A stretch of 64,000 nucleotides of DNA from Candidatus Thalassolituus haligoni (GTDB lineage: Bacteria > Pseudomonadota > Gammaproteobacteria > Pseudomonadales > Oceanobacteraceae): the NCBI RefSeq assembly GCF_041222825.1, contig NZ_CP139482.1, forward strand, positions 1,767,001-1,831,000. The letters are read 5' to 3'. Both the position numbers and the translations under genes were made by a program. The notes below the pieces were generated by a model, which worked only from the letters and a program-made list of their open reading frames with translations, searched no databases and was not told the DNA's origin. Positions 17,003-26,422 of this stretch are shown here, piece after piece (the stretch's first letter is position 1; every line of letters begins with the position of its first letter).

Positions 17003-17875
17003 ATGACTGATCCCCGCTCTAGTTCTACGCGTACCCGTTTTGAGGGTACAAGCGACTACATCGCCACCCCGCAACTGCAAATGGCGGTCAATGCGGCGAT
17101 TACCCTGCAAAAACCCCTGCTGTTAAAAGGCGAGCCGGGCACCGGCAAAACCATGCTGGCGGAACAAATGGCCGATGCACTGGGCACTGACCTGATTCAA
17201 TGGCACATCAAAAGTACCACTCGGGCGCATCAGGGCCTGTATGAGTACGACGCCGTGTCGCGGCTACGCGATTCCCAGCTGGGTTCCGACCAGGTACACG
17301 ATATTCGTAATTACATTGTGAAGGGCAAACTCTGGGAAGCCTTTGACGCTGATAAGCCCGTGGTGTTGCTGATTGATGAAATCGACAAGGCCGACATTGA
17401 ATTCCCCAACGACTTGTTGCTCGAACTCGATAAAATGGAGTTTTTTGTCTACGAGACTCAGGAAAAGGTGGTGGCCAGGCATCGCCCGATTATTTTGATC
17501 ACCAGCAATAACGAAAAAGAACTGCCCGACGCCTTCCTGCGGCGCTGCTTTTTCCACTACATCGACTTCCCTGATCGCGACACCATGCAACGCATTGTTG
17601 ATGTGCACTTCGACAACATCAAGCAAGCGTTGGTCAGCACGGCACTGGATGTGTTCTTTGATCTGCGTAAGGTGCCAGGTCTGAAGAAAAAACCGTCCAC
17701 CTCGGAAATGATCGACTGGCTCAAATTGCTGCTGGCCGACGACATTGGCCTCGATGCCCTGCAAAACAAGCAAGGTACCCAGGCGATTCCGCCATTACAC
17801 GGTGCGCTGGTGAAAAACGAGCAAGACGTACAGCTGTTAGAAAAACTTGCCTTTATGAGCCGCCGCCGGAGCTGA
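17003..17875 (+). CDS. MoxR-family AAA+ ATPase
   Basis: A 290-residue AAA+ ATPase. Walker A is LLKGEPGTGKTMLAEQ (residues ~33-48), Walker B is VVLLIDEIDKAD (~115-126), sensor 1 is IILITSNNEKELPDAF and the arginine-finger segment is LRRCFFHYIDFPD. MoxR ATPases act as chaperones for metal-cofactor insertion or complex assembly, usually with a VWA partner. The VWA gene follows after 2 bp. The pair resembles the CoxD/CoxE type; no target enzyme gene is nearby, so the client is unknown. Confidence 0.9.
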   Translation: MTDPRSSSTRTRFEGTSDYIATPQLQMAVNAAITLQKPLLLKGEPGTGKTMLAEQMADALGTDLIQWHIKSTTRAHQGLYEYDAVSRLRDSQLGSDQVHDIRNYIVKGKLWEAFDADKPVVLLIDEIDKADIEFPNDLLLELDKMEFFVYETQEKVVARHRPIILITSNNEKELPDAFLRRCFFHYIDFPDRDTMQRIVDVHFDNIKQALVSTALDVFFDLRKVPGLKKKPSTSEMIDWLKLLLADDIGLDALQNKQGTQAIPPLHGALVKNEQDVQLLEKLAFMSRRRS

Positions 17876-17877
17876 TT

Positions 17878-19056
17878 GTGCTGATTGATTTCTTCCAGGT
17901 TGTCAGGGCCTCCGGTGTTCCGGCGTCAGTACGAGAATACCTCGATCTGCTGCGGGCGTTGCAACACGGCCTGGTGTTCGCCGACGCCGATGAGTTCTAC
18001 GCGCTGGCACGGCTCTGTCTGGTGAAAGACGAAAAGTACTACGATCGTTTTGACCGCGCCTTTGCCACCTACTTCAGTGGACTGGAGTCCTTTTCGGGTG
18101 CTCTCGACGAATTGAACCTGCCCGAAGACTGGTTGCGCAAGGAAATGGAACGGGTGATGACCGAAGCCCAGAAAGCCGAAGTGCAAGGGCTGGGCAGCCT
18201 TGATAAAATACTCGAAGCCTTGCGGGAGCGACTGGAAAACCAGACCAAGCGTCATCAGGGCGGCAGCAAGAACATCGGCACTGGCGGTACTTCAGCCTTT
18301 GGCGCGTTCGGCTACAACCCTGAAGGCATACGCATAGAGCAGGGCGAAAGCCGCCATCGCAAAGCCGTTAAAGTGTGGGAAGAACGCAACTACCGCAACC
18401 TCGACGACAGCATCGAGTTGGGCATTCGTAACGTCAAGGTGGCGCTGCGCCGACTGCGTAAATTCGCCCGCCAGGGTGCGGCTGACCAGCTCGACCTTGA
18501 CGACACCATCCGCGCCACCGCCCAGAACGCTGGTTACCTTGATCTCAAGCTGGTGCCCGAACGCCATAACGCCATCAAAGTCCTGCTCTTCTTTGACGTC
18601 GGCGGCTCCATGGATGAACATATCCGCGCTTGTGAAGAACTCTTTTCCGCCGCCCGTGCCGAGTTCAAACACATGGAAAGCTTCTACTTCCATAACTGTC
18701 TGTATGAATCGGTGTGGCGCAACAATAACCGCCGCCACCAGGAACGTATCAGCACCTGGGACGTCTTGCACAAATACGGCAGCGACTACAAAATCATTTT
18801 CGTCGGCGACGCCAGCATGGCCCCCTACGAAGTGACTCATGTGGGCGGCAGCGTTGAACATTACAACGACGAAGCCGGAGCGGTCTGGCTACAACGCATT
18901 ACCCGGCAGTTCCCTCACGTCGCCTGGCTTAACCCCACCCCGCAACAATGGTGGGGGCCTTATGGCTCACTCGGTATGATTCAGCAATTGATGGAAAACC
19001 GTATGTATCCACTCAGTGTAGAAGGCATCACCGCAGCGATTAAAGAGCTGACTTGA
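17878..19056 (+). CDS. VWA domain-containing protein (CoxE-like)
   Basis: A 392-residue cytosolic protein with a VWA domain in its C-terminal half. The metal-site motif reads FFDVGGSMDEHI, so the first serine of the DxSxS signature is glycine, a form common in the CoxE-like group. The N-terminal half is helical (LDLLRALQHGL). It starts with GTG 17878, 2 bp after the MoxR stop, indicating coupling. It presumably works with the MoxR ATPase to assemble or activate an enzyme. The ending AITAAIKEL is complete. Confidence 0.88.
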   Translation: MLIDFFQVVRASGVPASVREYLDLLRALQHGLVFADADEFYALARLCLVKDEKYYDRFDRAFATYFSGLESFSGALDELNLPEDWLRKEMERVMTEAQKAEVQGLGSLDKILEALRERLENQTKRHQGGSKNIGTGGTSAFGAFGYNPEGIRIEQGESRHRKAVKVWEERNYRNLDDSIELGIRNVKVALRRLRKFARQGAADQLDLDDTIRATAQNAGYLDLKLVPERHNAIKVLLFFDVGGSMDEHIRACEELFSAARAEFKHMESFYFHNCLYESVWRNNNRRHQERISTWDVLHKYGSDYKIIFVGDASMAPYEVTHVGGSVEHYNDEAGAVWLQRITRQFPHVAWLNPTPQQWWGPYGSLGMIQQLMENRMYPLSVEGITAAIKELT

Positions 19057-19122
19057 AAGGAGCCGGGTGTTTTTGCGTGTGTGGTACTGTCAAATCTCTG
19101 GCCCATGCTCTCGGCGCACGTC

Positions 19123-20139
19123 TTAATCTTGTTGCCGCTGCTGTTCCTTGAAAGCCAGTTTTTCCTGACGGCGCCGTTCGATGATGTCTTGCAGGTCGTT
19201 CCCCAGGTGTTCTTCGCCGCGTTGTTTGGCCAGTTGCATCTGATGTTCGCGCTGGCGGAAACGGTCGCGTTGCTGGTCTGAATATTCATCAATACAGAAG
19301 TGGCAACTAACGCCCTGCAGGTAATGTTCCGACTGTTTGTCGGCTTCGGTGATTGGGCGGCGACAGGCATGACACTGGTCGAATTCGCCTTTTTCCAGTT
19401 TATGGTTAACCGTCACGCGATTGTCGAAGACAAAGCATTCGCCTTCCCACAGGGTGTCTTCTTCAGGCACTTCTTCCAAGTATTTCAGAATACCGCCTTC
19501 GAGGTGATAGACCTCGTCAAAACCCTGTTCTTTCAGGTAGGCGGTGGACTTTTCACAGCGTATGCCGCCGGTACAGAACATGGCGATTTTCTTGTGTTTT
19601 TCCGGGTCGAGGTTTTCCTTCACATATTGGGGGAATTCGCGGAAGGTTTTGGTGTTTGGGTCTAATGCACCCTTGAAGGTACCGATGCCGACTTCGTAGT
19701 CGTTGCGGGTATCAACCAGCAAGACTTCCGGGTCGGCAATCAGCGCGTTCCATTCTTGCGGTTTGACGTAGGTGCCGACGACACGTTTGGGGTCGATGCC
19801 TTCGACACCCATCGTCACAATCTCTTTTTTGAGTTTGACCTTGGTACGGTAGAAGGGTTGTTCATCGTCGTAGGATTCCTTGTAGCCAATATTGGTCAGG
19901 CGTTGATCCTGACGCAGATAAGCCAGCAGGCCGTTGATGGCTTCACGGCTACCCGCCACGGTGCCGTTGATGCCTTCGTTAGCCAGCAGCAGTGTGCCTT
20001 TGACGTTCAGCTTGAGCATGGCGTCGAGTAGCGGCTGACGCAGTGCTTCGACGTTGTCGAGGGTTACAAACTTGTACATGGCGCAGACTACAAAGGGGCC
20101 GTTTGCCGGAGTCTCACTGGAGACAGGGGAAAGTGTCAT
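19123..20139 (-). CDS. trhO: tRNA uridine(34) hydroxylase TrhO (YceA, rhodanese family)
   Basis: TrhO adds the hydroxyl group leading to 5-hydroxyuridine and cmo5U/mcmo5U at the tRNA wobble position in an O2-dependent reaction. The 338-residue protein has an N-terminal acylphosphatase-like domain ([17 protein letters not shown]) and a rhodanese domain ([20 protein letters not shown]) with the active-site loop [18 protein letters not shown]-terminal cysteine-rich region follows ([26 protein letters not shown]). All hallmark segments are intact. It is transcribed convergently with the VWA gene. Confidence 0.95.
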   Translation of the reverse strand: MTLSPVSSETPANGPFVVCAMYKFVTLDNVEALRQPLLDAMLKLNVKGTLLLANEGINGTVAGSREAINGLLAYLRQDQRLTNIGYKESYDDEQPFYRTKVKLKKEIVTMGVEGIDPKRVVGTYVKPQEWNALIADPEVLLVDTRNDYEVGIGTFKGALDPNTKTFREFPQYVKENLDPEKHKKIAMFCTGGIRCEKSTAYLKEQGFDEVYHLEGGILKYLEEVPEEDTLWEGECFVFDNRVTVNHKLEKGEFDQCHACRRPITEADKQSEHYLQGVSCHFCIDEYSDQQRDRFRQREHQMQLAKQRGEEHLGNDLQDIIERRRQEKLAFKEQQRQQD

Positions 20140-20374
20140 GGTGTCCTCGCTGCCCGGAACGTAAAACCGGAGCGTGATGATTTTCGGGGCGCGGAGTATA
20201 CAAAAAAATCAGCGCTATTTCAGTCGCGTTGGTACGAGCTGTCACTAAAAACCGGTGGCTTAAAAATCACCTGTGGCCGTGTTAATGCGTCCTGTGGTTG
20301 GCTGATTCTGCTAGAATTGTACAATTCCGGCAGGCTGTAATGACTCCGCCGCTTCTGACACAACAGGATTTACT

Positions 20375-20896
20375 TTGACCAATAACGATGTCTTTCGCCG
20401 TATTCGATATACTTTCGACCTTAAAGATTCTCTGATGGTGGACATATTTGCCGCTGCAGATTACACCGTTACCAAAGAGCAGGTCTCTGGCTGGTTAAAA
20501 AAGGAAGGTGATGAATCCTATAGGGAAGCCACGGATACCGATCTGGCAGCTTTTTTAAACGGTTTTATCAATACCCGACGCGGTAAGCTGGATGGCATTC
20601 AGCCTGAGCTGGAAGTGCGTTTGAATAATAATATGATCTTGCGAAAATTACGTATTGCGCTGGATATGAAGGCAGAAGATATTCTCGAAACCTTGCAGGT
20701 GGTTGGTTTTCGTTTAAGCAAGCCTGAGTTGAGTGCTTTTTTCCGCAAACCGGGTCATAGGCATTACCGCGAATGCAAGGACCAGATATTACGCAACTTC
20801 CTGATGGGCATGCAGCGTCAGTTACGGCCTGGTGATACCAGTGAGTATCAGCAGGATACCGATGAAAATACCGATACCGCCAGCGACAATATCTGA
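20375..20896 (+). CDS. DUF1456 family protein (YehS-like)
   Basis: A 173-residue protein made of two similar helical repeats: DVFRRIRYTFDLKDSLMVDI in the first and MILRKLRIALDMKAEDILET in the second. Each ends in a segment of the LSAFFRKPGHRHYREC kind and then a short LRNFLMGM helix. This duplication defines DUF1456/YehS; the function is unknown. A TTG start at 20375 is used, with AGGAT a few bases upstream, because the family begins directly with N-N-D-V-F-R-R-I-R. The tail is Asp/Thr-rich. Confidence 0.9.
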   Translation: MTNNDVFRRIRYTFDLKDSLMVDIFAAADYTVTKEQVSGWLKKEGDESYREATDTDLAAFLNGFINTRRGKLDGIQPELEVRLNNNMILRKLRIALDMKAEDILETLQVVGFRLSKPELSAFFRKPGHRHYRECKDQILRNFLMGMQRQLRPGDTSEYQQDTDENTDTASDNI

Positions 20897-20981
20897 ATAG
20901 CCAATGTTGCTGTTTTTTGAGAATCTCAGTGATATTAGCGTGATGTTATCAGGCGTGGGCCAAGCGCAAGAATAATAATCT

Positions 20982-21021
20982 GTTTGTAGCGGCACAGGCA
21001 CCATAGTGTGCTGCTACAAAC
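20982..21021. terminator. Stem-loop between convergent genes
   Basis: A 15 bp stem with one mismatch (20982-20996 with 21007-21021) lies between the YehS-like gene and the convergent thioesterase gene. There is no proper T run at either side, so termination activity is only suggested. Confidence 0.45.
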
Positions 21022-21034
21022 AAGACGCAAAAAA

Positions 21035-21460
21035 TCAGAATTCGCAGTTGCCGTTTTCCAATACGTATTTGGGCAGGTCTTTTTCATCCGGAATAGGCGT
21101 TGGTGCGCCGTCGTCGTCAATAGAGACAAATTTAAACGTCGCTTCGGTGACTTTTTCTCGTTGTCCTATGCGCCCACGGCGTACCCAGGCTTCGACGTGT
21201 ATTTTCATGGAAGTACGGCCGCTGTGGGCCACTTCGGTGTAGACGCCGAGTATATCGCCGACCTTGACGGGACGAATAAAACTCATGCTGTCAACGGCGA
21301 CGGTCACCACGCGCCCTTGTGCGCGCTGACCGGCACAAATACCGGCTGCGATGTCCATTTGGGAGAGTACCCAGCCTCCGAAGATATCTCCGGCAGGATT
21401 GGTGTCGCTTGGCATGGCGATGGTGCGAGTGGTCAGCCGACCACGGGTAACCTCTGTCAT
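21035..21460 (-). CDS. Acyl-CoA thioesterase, YciA-like hotdog protein
   Basis: A 141-residue hotdog-fold thioesterase. TIAMPSDTNPAGDIFGGWVL carries the catalytic aspartate and the helix-start GG, followed by VTVAVDSMSFIRPVKVGDIL and a charged RRGRIGQREKVTEATFKF. This matches YciA-type acyl-CoA hydrolases, which cut a broad set of short- to medium-chain acyl-CoAs in the cytosol. ATG 21460 is chosen because it begins the family's N terminus (MTEVTRGRLT) and GGGGAA stands upstream. An in-frame start at 21499 would add 13 residues. Confidence 0.9.
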   Translation of the reverse strand: MTEVTRGRLTTRTIAMPSDTNPAGDIFGGWVLSQMDIAAGICAGQRAQGRVVTVAVDSMSFIRPVKVGDILGVYTEVAHSGRTSMKIHVEAWVRRGRIGQREKVTEATFKFVSIDDDGAPTPIPDEKDLPKYVLENGNCEF

Positions 21461-21796
21461 GGTGTTATATTTCCCCGTTCTGAATGGTTCTGGGCACATC
21501 TATAAATGATTGCGCTCGACATGACGGCGTTAAACATCGACTCAAAATACTCATGCATCACTCATACACTCGGCTTTGGCTTCCTGCGTCGCTCTAACGC
21601 AAGCGTGCGCTTTTTCGTCGATTTTTGCCTTGTCCTTTTATCGCGCGCTATATTTTCAGATGCACCCTTCTGTTGTCACCCTGTGATTGGGTGAGGGTGA
21701 CTGCGGTCATGCTGTTTACAGCTTGAGAGCGAATATACACCGTATGTCGCATTGAATTATCAGATTTTTTGCATGGCACTGATAGCCTGATGAGTA
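21461..21796. other. Gene-free stretch between the thioesterase and 2H phosphoesterase genes
   Basis: About 340 bp without a supported gene. It contains an 8 bp stem (21675-21682 with 21694-21701, GTCACCCT/AGGGTGAC) and the start-side region of the thioesterase gene. No transposase relic or RNA gene was recognised. Confidence 0.45.
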
Positions 21797-22483
21797 TCAG
21801 CAAGACCAGTCTTCACGGCGAAAAAAACGAAACCCTCGGGCATCACAGTGAAAACGCACCAGTTCAACACCGCAGGGTGAAACGGGCGTCCAGGGTAGGG
21901 GTGGCAAACCCCGAACGGTTGCCCGAATACTATCAGCCGATTGTTGTTCGGCGAGAAAACGGGAGACGGTAATATGGCTGCCCCAGGGCATGCTCAGTGC
22001 GATATCAGCCCGATTGGCGCTGTCGACCAGTTGCTCGGCCAGTTGCCAGAATCCGGCATTGGCTTTGCTGGCGGCAATCAGGGTGTTGCTGTTGAAAAGC
22101 CAGTCGGTGAAGGTGATAGAGATGTGATCGAGTCTGGTTTGTGCCAGCGGCAGAGCGTGGTTCATAAACCAGTTATTGACCTGAATCTCCAGGGCATTGG
22201 CTTCGTTTTCCGTGCTTTGGGTCAGTTTGCTGCCGGTTGCCAGGGTGGTATGCAGGTTGTCGGCGGCATAGGGAATGGCAGGAATAACATCGCCGATGGC
22301 GGTGCTGGCCTGGGTCAGCAACCGGGTCAGGGCGTCGGGGTAGCGTAATATCAGCAACAGGCCACTGTCTGCTGGTGGATTGGCCCCGGTTAGTTGTAGT
22401 TCAGGTTGTGCCATTGGCTGGCGGAAGGCGTTGTAATAGATCCCACGCTGTTTTTCGGTATAGGCATCCATTCTGCTCGGCAT
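21797..22483 (-). CDS. 2H-phosphoesterase-like protein
   Basis: A 228-residue protein. It contains two H-x-T-x motifs, NLHTTLATG (about residue 78) and GSHITVSRFL (about residue 167), separated by about 90 residues. This is the signature of the 2H phosphoesterase superfamily (LigT, CPDase, DUF1868). Such proteins hydrolyse cyclic phosphodiesters or 2'-5' linkages on RNA or small molecules. The substrate is not predictable here. No membrane segment is present. It is transcribed away from recC, with 186 bp between their starts. The call rests on the paired motifs and their spacing; alignment would confirm it. Confidence 0.65.
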   Translation of the reverse strand: MPSRMDAYTEKQRGIYYNAFRQPMAQPELQLTGANPPADSGLLLILRYPDALTRLLTQASTAIGDVIPAIPYAADNLHTTLATGSKLTQSTENEANALEIQVNNWFMNHALPLAQTRLDHISITFTDWLFNSNTLIAASKANAGFWQLAEQLVDSANRADIALSMPWGSHITVSRFLAEQQSADSIRATVRGLPPLPWTPVSPCGVELVRFHCDARGFRFFRREDWSC

Positions 22484-22669
22484 GGCGTATCCCTGAAGAG
22501 AGGTTGGTTATTAAAATGCGACAGGGAAGATAATGGCCAATCAGGTTGCTGTCGAGTCGTCCAACAAACTGACTGCACCGTCCGTCAGGTGGCAGGCAAT
22601 TTGCCCGACGGTGAATCTGGCTGTCCCTGTTAGAATGACACTTTTGTTGGTCATCAGGTAACGGATTGC

Positions 22670-25600
22670 ATGCTCAAACTCTACCACTCCAATGATCTCG
22701 ATGTTCTGAAAGGTATTTTGCTGTCGTTGATGCAGCAAAACCCGCCGTCGCCCTTCGAGCGGGAGGCGATTCTGGTGCAAAGTCAGGGTATGGCACATTG
22801 GCTCAAATTGAACATCGCCGAAGGTCTGGGGGTGTCAGCGCAGCTGGAGTTTCCGTTGCCGTTCAGTTTTATCTGGCAAGTGTTTAATCGGCTGCGGCCG
22901 GATCTGCCGGAACGCTCCCATTTTGACAAGCAATTGATGGTCTGGAAACTGATGCGCTTGCTGCCGGGCCTGGTTGCTGGCGCAGATGATGACCATCCGT
23001 GCAAGGCGATTGCCCATTATCTCGATAACGATGAGCAGGGCATCAAGTGTTATCAGCTGGCACAGACGATTGCCGATGTGTTTGACCAGTATCTGGTCTA
23101 TCGGCCGGATTGGTTACTGGCTTGGGAGGCCGGTGAGAATCAGATCGAAGGTGCCGATGTCAGTCGCCATCCGTGGCAACCGGTGGTTTGGCGGGCACTG
23201 GTGGCTGATAGTGAGCAACAGGGTCACAGCCTGGCTCACCGGGCGCGGTTGATGGAGCAGTTGGCTGAGCTGGTCCGCCGTTATCCCGAACGGCTGGCCG
23301 ATTTGCCAAAACGGCTGTTTGTATTCGGCATTGCGGCGTTGCCAGGCAGTTACTGGCAGGTGCTGGATGCTATTTCCAGTGTGGTGGAAGTGCACTTTTT
23401 TCTGCTTAATCCGTGCCGTAACTTCTGGGGCGATATTGTTGATGATCGACGTCGCTTACGAATTTTACAGCGCCAACCGGAAGCAGCGGCCTATCTCGAT
23501 CGGGGCAATCCGCTACTGGCCAGCTGGGGTCAGTTGGGACGTGACTTTCTGACACTGGTGCATGATACCGAGCTGGCGTTGGATGTCGAAGCCTGGGTTG
23601 ATACTGATCAGTCGTTAGATGAAATGAATCTGCTGCAATCCGTACAGCACGATATTCTCGAATTGCAGGATCGCCAACAGGCAGCATTTACTGCCGAGGC
23701 ATTGCAGCACAGTCGTTTCAAACAGGTGGTGCTGCCGGATGACGACAGCCTCAAGCTGGTGTCGGCCCACAGCCCGCTACGTGAAGTGCAGCGATTACAC
23801 GATCAGTTATTGAACTGGTTTAGTCGCCATCCAGAGTTGAACCCCCGTGATGTGGTGGTGATGGTGCCGGATATCGATGCGTACGCGCCTTATATCGATG
23901 CCGTGTTTGCCAGTGTCGATCAGTCCGTTGGTGGCAATAGTTTGCGAATCCCCTGGGCCATTGCCGACCAGTCGATATTGATGGAAAACCCGTTAATCGA
24001 AACCTTCTTGTCGTTATTGGGGTTGGCAGAAAGTCGCCTGACCATTACTGAGGTACAAGACTGGCTGGATGTGGCGGCCATTCGTGGCCGTTTTGGTATT
24101 GCCCAGAATGAGCTGGATACCATTAAGGACTGGCTGGCGCGAGCGAATATTCGCTGGGGTCTGGATGGCGCGCAGCGTGGCCGTCTTGGCTTGCCGGTGT
24201 TTGAACAAAACAGCTGGCGCAAGGGATTACGCCAGTTATTGCTGGGCTTGATGATTCCAGAAATATTGCCCGGTAGTCAGTACACACCAGGTTGGCAAGG
24301 TGACTGGCCGATTGCGGCGGTCGAAGGCACCGGTGCAGAATTACTTGGTAAATTGCTGGGTTTTGTCGATGGTCTGGAATACTGGCAGCATACCCTTGGC
24401 CAGTTAACAGATCCGGCCGATTGGTTAACCCACTTGCCAGCGCTGCTGGATGAGTTTTTTTGTACCGATTTCAGCCGCGCCGATGGCATCAGTTTGGCGG
24501 AGCAACAGCAGCAGGCCGGTTCGCTGCAACGGGTGCGCGATGCGCTGATGTTGTGGCGGCAGGAGCTGGAACAAAGCGCGGTGGTGGCGGGTTCGTCAAC
24601 CGATACGGGTACAACTGCATCACCGTCAACCCCGCCGTCAGCTGCGGACGGTGGTACAGATGGTGGTACAGATGGTGGTACAGATGGTGGTGCCAGTGCC
24701 ATCACCCTGTCCGGACGAGTGGTGCGGGCCTGGTTTAATGAACAATTAGGGCAGCAAGGTGGCTGGCAGCGTTTTCTGGCCGGGCCGGTGAATTTTTGTA
24801 CGCTGATGCCGATGCGCTCGATTCCGTTCAAAGTCGTGTGCTTACTGGGGATGAACGACGTTGATTATCCCCGGCGGGTACCACCGGTCGGTTTTGATTT
24901 GCTGGCTTCTGGCCAACGCCGTCTCGGTGACCGCTCGCGCCGCGACGATGACCGTTATCTGTTTCTGGAAGCAGTGACTTCAGCGCAGCAACACTTGTAC
25001 ATCAGCTTTCGTGGCCATGGCGTGCGGGAGAACAACGAGCAACAGCCTTCGGTACTGGTCAGTGAACTGGTGGACTATATATGCGACAGCTTTTGCCTGT
25101 CGCAGCAGCAGTCATTACCGCATCAGCAGAGTCGCAGTGCCATGCGTCAGTGGCTGATTGAAGAAATACCGCTGCAACCTTTTGGCGCTGGCGTATATTT
25201 GCCGCTGGATGCCCATACCACCAATTCTGACTCCGCTGCCAATGTCAGCAAGTCGATGAGTGCCAATCGGATTACTGGCTACCATCCGCTGTGGGCCAAG
25301 GTGGCTGGCAGTCATCAACCGCTGTCACCATCAACCGCCGAAAGCGACTTTCTGTCCAGCATCTTGCCGCTACCCGAAGAATTGCTGCCGCTGCATGAGG
25401 GTGAGCGAGTGGCGATTGAGCTGACGGATATAGTCAGTGCGTTGAATAACAACGCGGATTTTTTTCTCAAGCGCCGCTTGCGCGCCAACCTGACGCCTTA
25501 CTGGCAAGATCACCCGGCAGAAGAACCCTTTGGACTGGATCATCTGGAGCGCTACCTTTATCGCAATGATGAGCTGGACAGCCAGTTGGGAGAGCAGACA

Positions 25601-26422
25601 ATCATGGCGCATGAACCGGAGTCAGAACCAGAGCCGCAAGCCCAAAACAGCCGCCTTGAGCGTCTGCAGGCGTTAGGCCAGTTGCCGGTGAACGCGTTGG
25701 GGCAACTGACGGCGCAAAAATTACAGGCTTCGGTGCTGCCTTTGACCGAGGCGGTACGGCTTGCCCGAGAGACCGCAGCAGAGGCTGGTGCAGATACAAC
25801 GGCTATTGCCAGTCGAGCACTGGTAACACCGGTTGAACTGGCTGCTGATGAGCTGGTCGGTTTGTTTGCAGCTGGTCGGCTTCCCGCCAGTTCTCCCCTG
25901 TGCTGGCAAATCGAAGGTGAGCTGGGCCATTGTGTCGGGTCGACGTTGATCCGTTACCGACCCGGTGGTATTCGCGGCAGACAGCTATTGGCGGCCTGGC
26001 TGGAGCTGGTATTGGCGCGACGGGTTCATGGCGACGCCATTACCCATACGCTGGTGTTGGGCCTGGACAGTAAAAAGAAGGTCGAGAGACACCAATTGAC
26101 GGCGCCGTCACAACAACAGGCCGGGGAAATTCTGGCGGCCTGCGTGGCATTTTATTTACGTGGCTGGTGCCAGCCTCAGCCATTGTTGCCGGATTTGCTC
26201 TGGCAATTGGTTCAGGCCGAAGAGGATGAGCAAGCGGATGTGGTGGCTAAAGCCGCCGAACAGGTATTCGGTGAATTGGCGTCGGTGGCTATGCTGCGGT
26301 GTTTCCCGCCGCTGGCTGATCAGCTGGAACAGCCAGTGCAACGAGCTGAGTGGCTGGCACGATTTGACTGGCTGGTGAAACCGCTGGTCGCACATTACCG
26401 TCGGCTGGAGGATGAGCAATGA
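22670..26422 (+). CDS. recC: Exodeoxyribonuclease V subunit gamma, RecC
   Basis: RecC is the non-catalytic subunit of RecBCD that splits the duplex and reads Chi. At 1250 residues it is somewhat longer than the 1122 of E. coli RecC. The start LKLYHSNDLDVLKGILLSLM and EAILVQSQGMAHWLKLNIAE are diagnostic, as are VRAWF, MPMRSIPFKVVCLLGMND and DRYLFLEAVTSAQQHLYISF. Residues ~640-675 form a Gly/Asp/Thr-rich linker made by a 12 bp tandem repeat, an expansion not seen in E. coli RecC. It overlaps recB by 4 nt (ATGA). ptrA, which separates recC and recB in E. coli, is absent. Confidence 0.96.
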   Translation: MLKLYHSNDLDVLKGILLSLMQQNPPSPFEREAILVQSQGMAHWLKLNIAEGLGVSAQLEFPLPFSFIWQVFNRLRPDLPERSHFDKQLMVWKLMRLLPGLVAGADDDHPCKAIAHYLDNDEQGIKCYQLAQTIADVFDQYLVYRPDWLLAWEAGENQIEGADVSRHPWQPVVWRALVADSEQQGHSLAHRARLMEQLAELVRRYPERLADLPKRLFVFGIAALPGSYWQVLDAISSVVEVHFFLLNPCRNFWGDIVDDRRRLRILQRQPEAAAYLDRGNPLLASWGQLGRDFLTLVHDTELALDVEAWVDTDQSLDEMNLLQSVQHDILELQDRQQAAFTAEALQHSRFKQVVLPDDDSLKLVSAHSPLREVQRLHDQLLNWFSRHPELNPRDVVVMVPDIDAYAPYIDAVFASVDQSVGGNSLRIPWAIADQSILMENPLIETFLSLLGLAESRLTITEVQDWLDVAAIRGRFGIAQNELDTIKDWLARANIRWGLDGAQRGRLGLPVFEQNSWRKGLRQLLLGLMIPEILPGSQYTPGWQGDWPIAAVEGTGAELLGKLLGFVDGLEYWQHTLGQLTDPADWLTHLPALLDEFFCTDFSRADGISLAEQQQQAGSLQRVRDALMLWRQELEQSAVVAGSSTDTGTTASPSTPPSAADGGTDGGTDGGTDGGASAITLSGRVVRAWFNEQLGQQGGWQRFLAGPVNFCTLMPMRSIPFKVVCLLGMNDVDYPRRVPPVGFDLLASGQRRLGDRSRRDDDRYLFLEAVTSAQQHLYISFRGHGVRENNEQQPSVLVSELVDYICDSFCLSQQQSLPHQQSRSAMRQWLIEEIPLQPFGAGVYLPLDAHTTNSDSAANVSKSMSANRITGYHPLWAKVAGSHQPLSPSTAESDFLSSILPLPEELLPLHEGERVAIELTDIVSALNNNADFFLKRRLRANLTPYWQDHPAEEPFGLDHLERYLYRNDELDSQLGEQTIMAHEPESEPEPQAQNSRLERLQALGQLPVNALGQLTAQKLQASVLPLTEAVRLARETAAEAGADTTAIASRALVTPVELAADELVGLFAAGRLPASSPLCWQIEGELGHCVGSTLIRYRPGGIRGRQLLAAWLELVLARRVHGDAITHTLVLGLDSKKKVERHQLTAPSQQQAGEILAACVAFYLRGWCQPQPLLPDLLWQLVQAEEDEQADVVAKAAEQVFGELASVAMLRCFPPLADQLEQPVQRAEWLARFDWLVKPLVAHYRRLEDEQ
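24650..24691 (+). repeat. 12-bp tandem repeat inside recC
   Basis: Three copies of GGTGGTACAGAT plus a half copy, encoding Gly-Gly-Thr-Asp units in a flexible linker of RecC. Copy number may vary between strains without breaking the frame. Confidence 0.9.

Noticed and set aside
21506-21694. 62-codon frame in the thioesterase/2H gap
   Set aside because: No RBS and no recognisable family; the composition looks noncoding.
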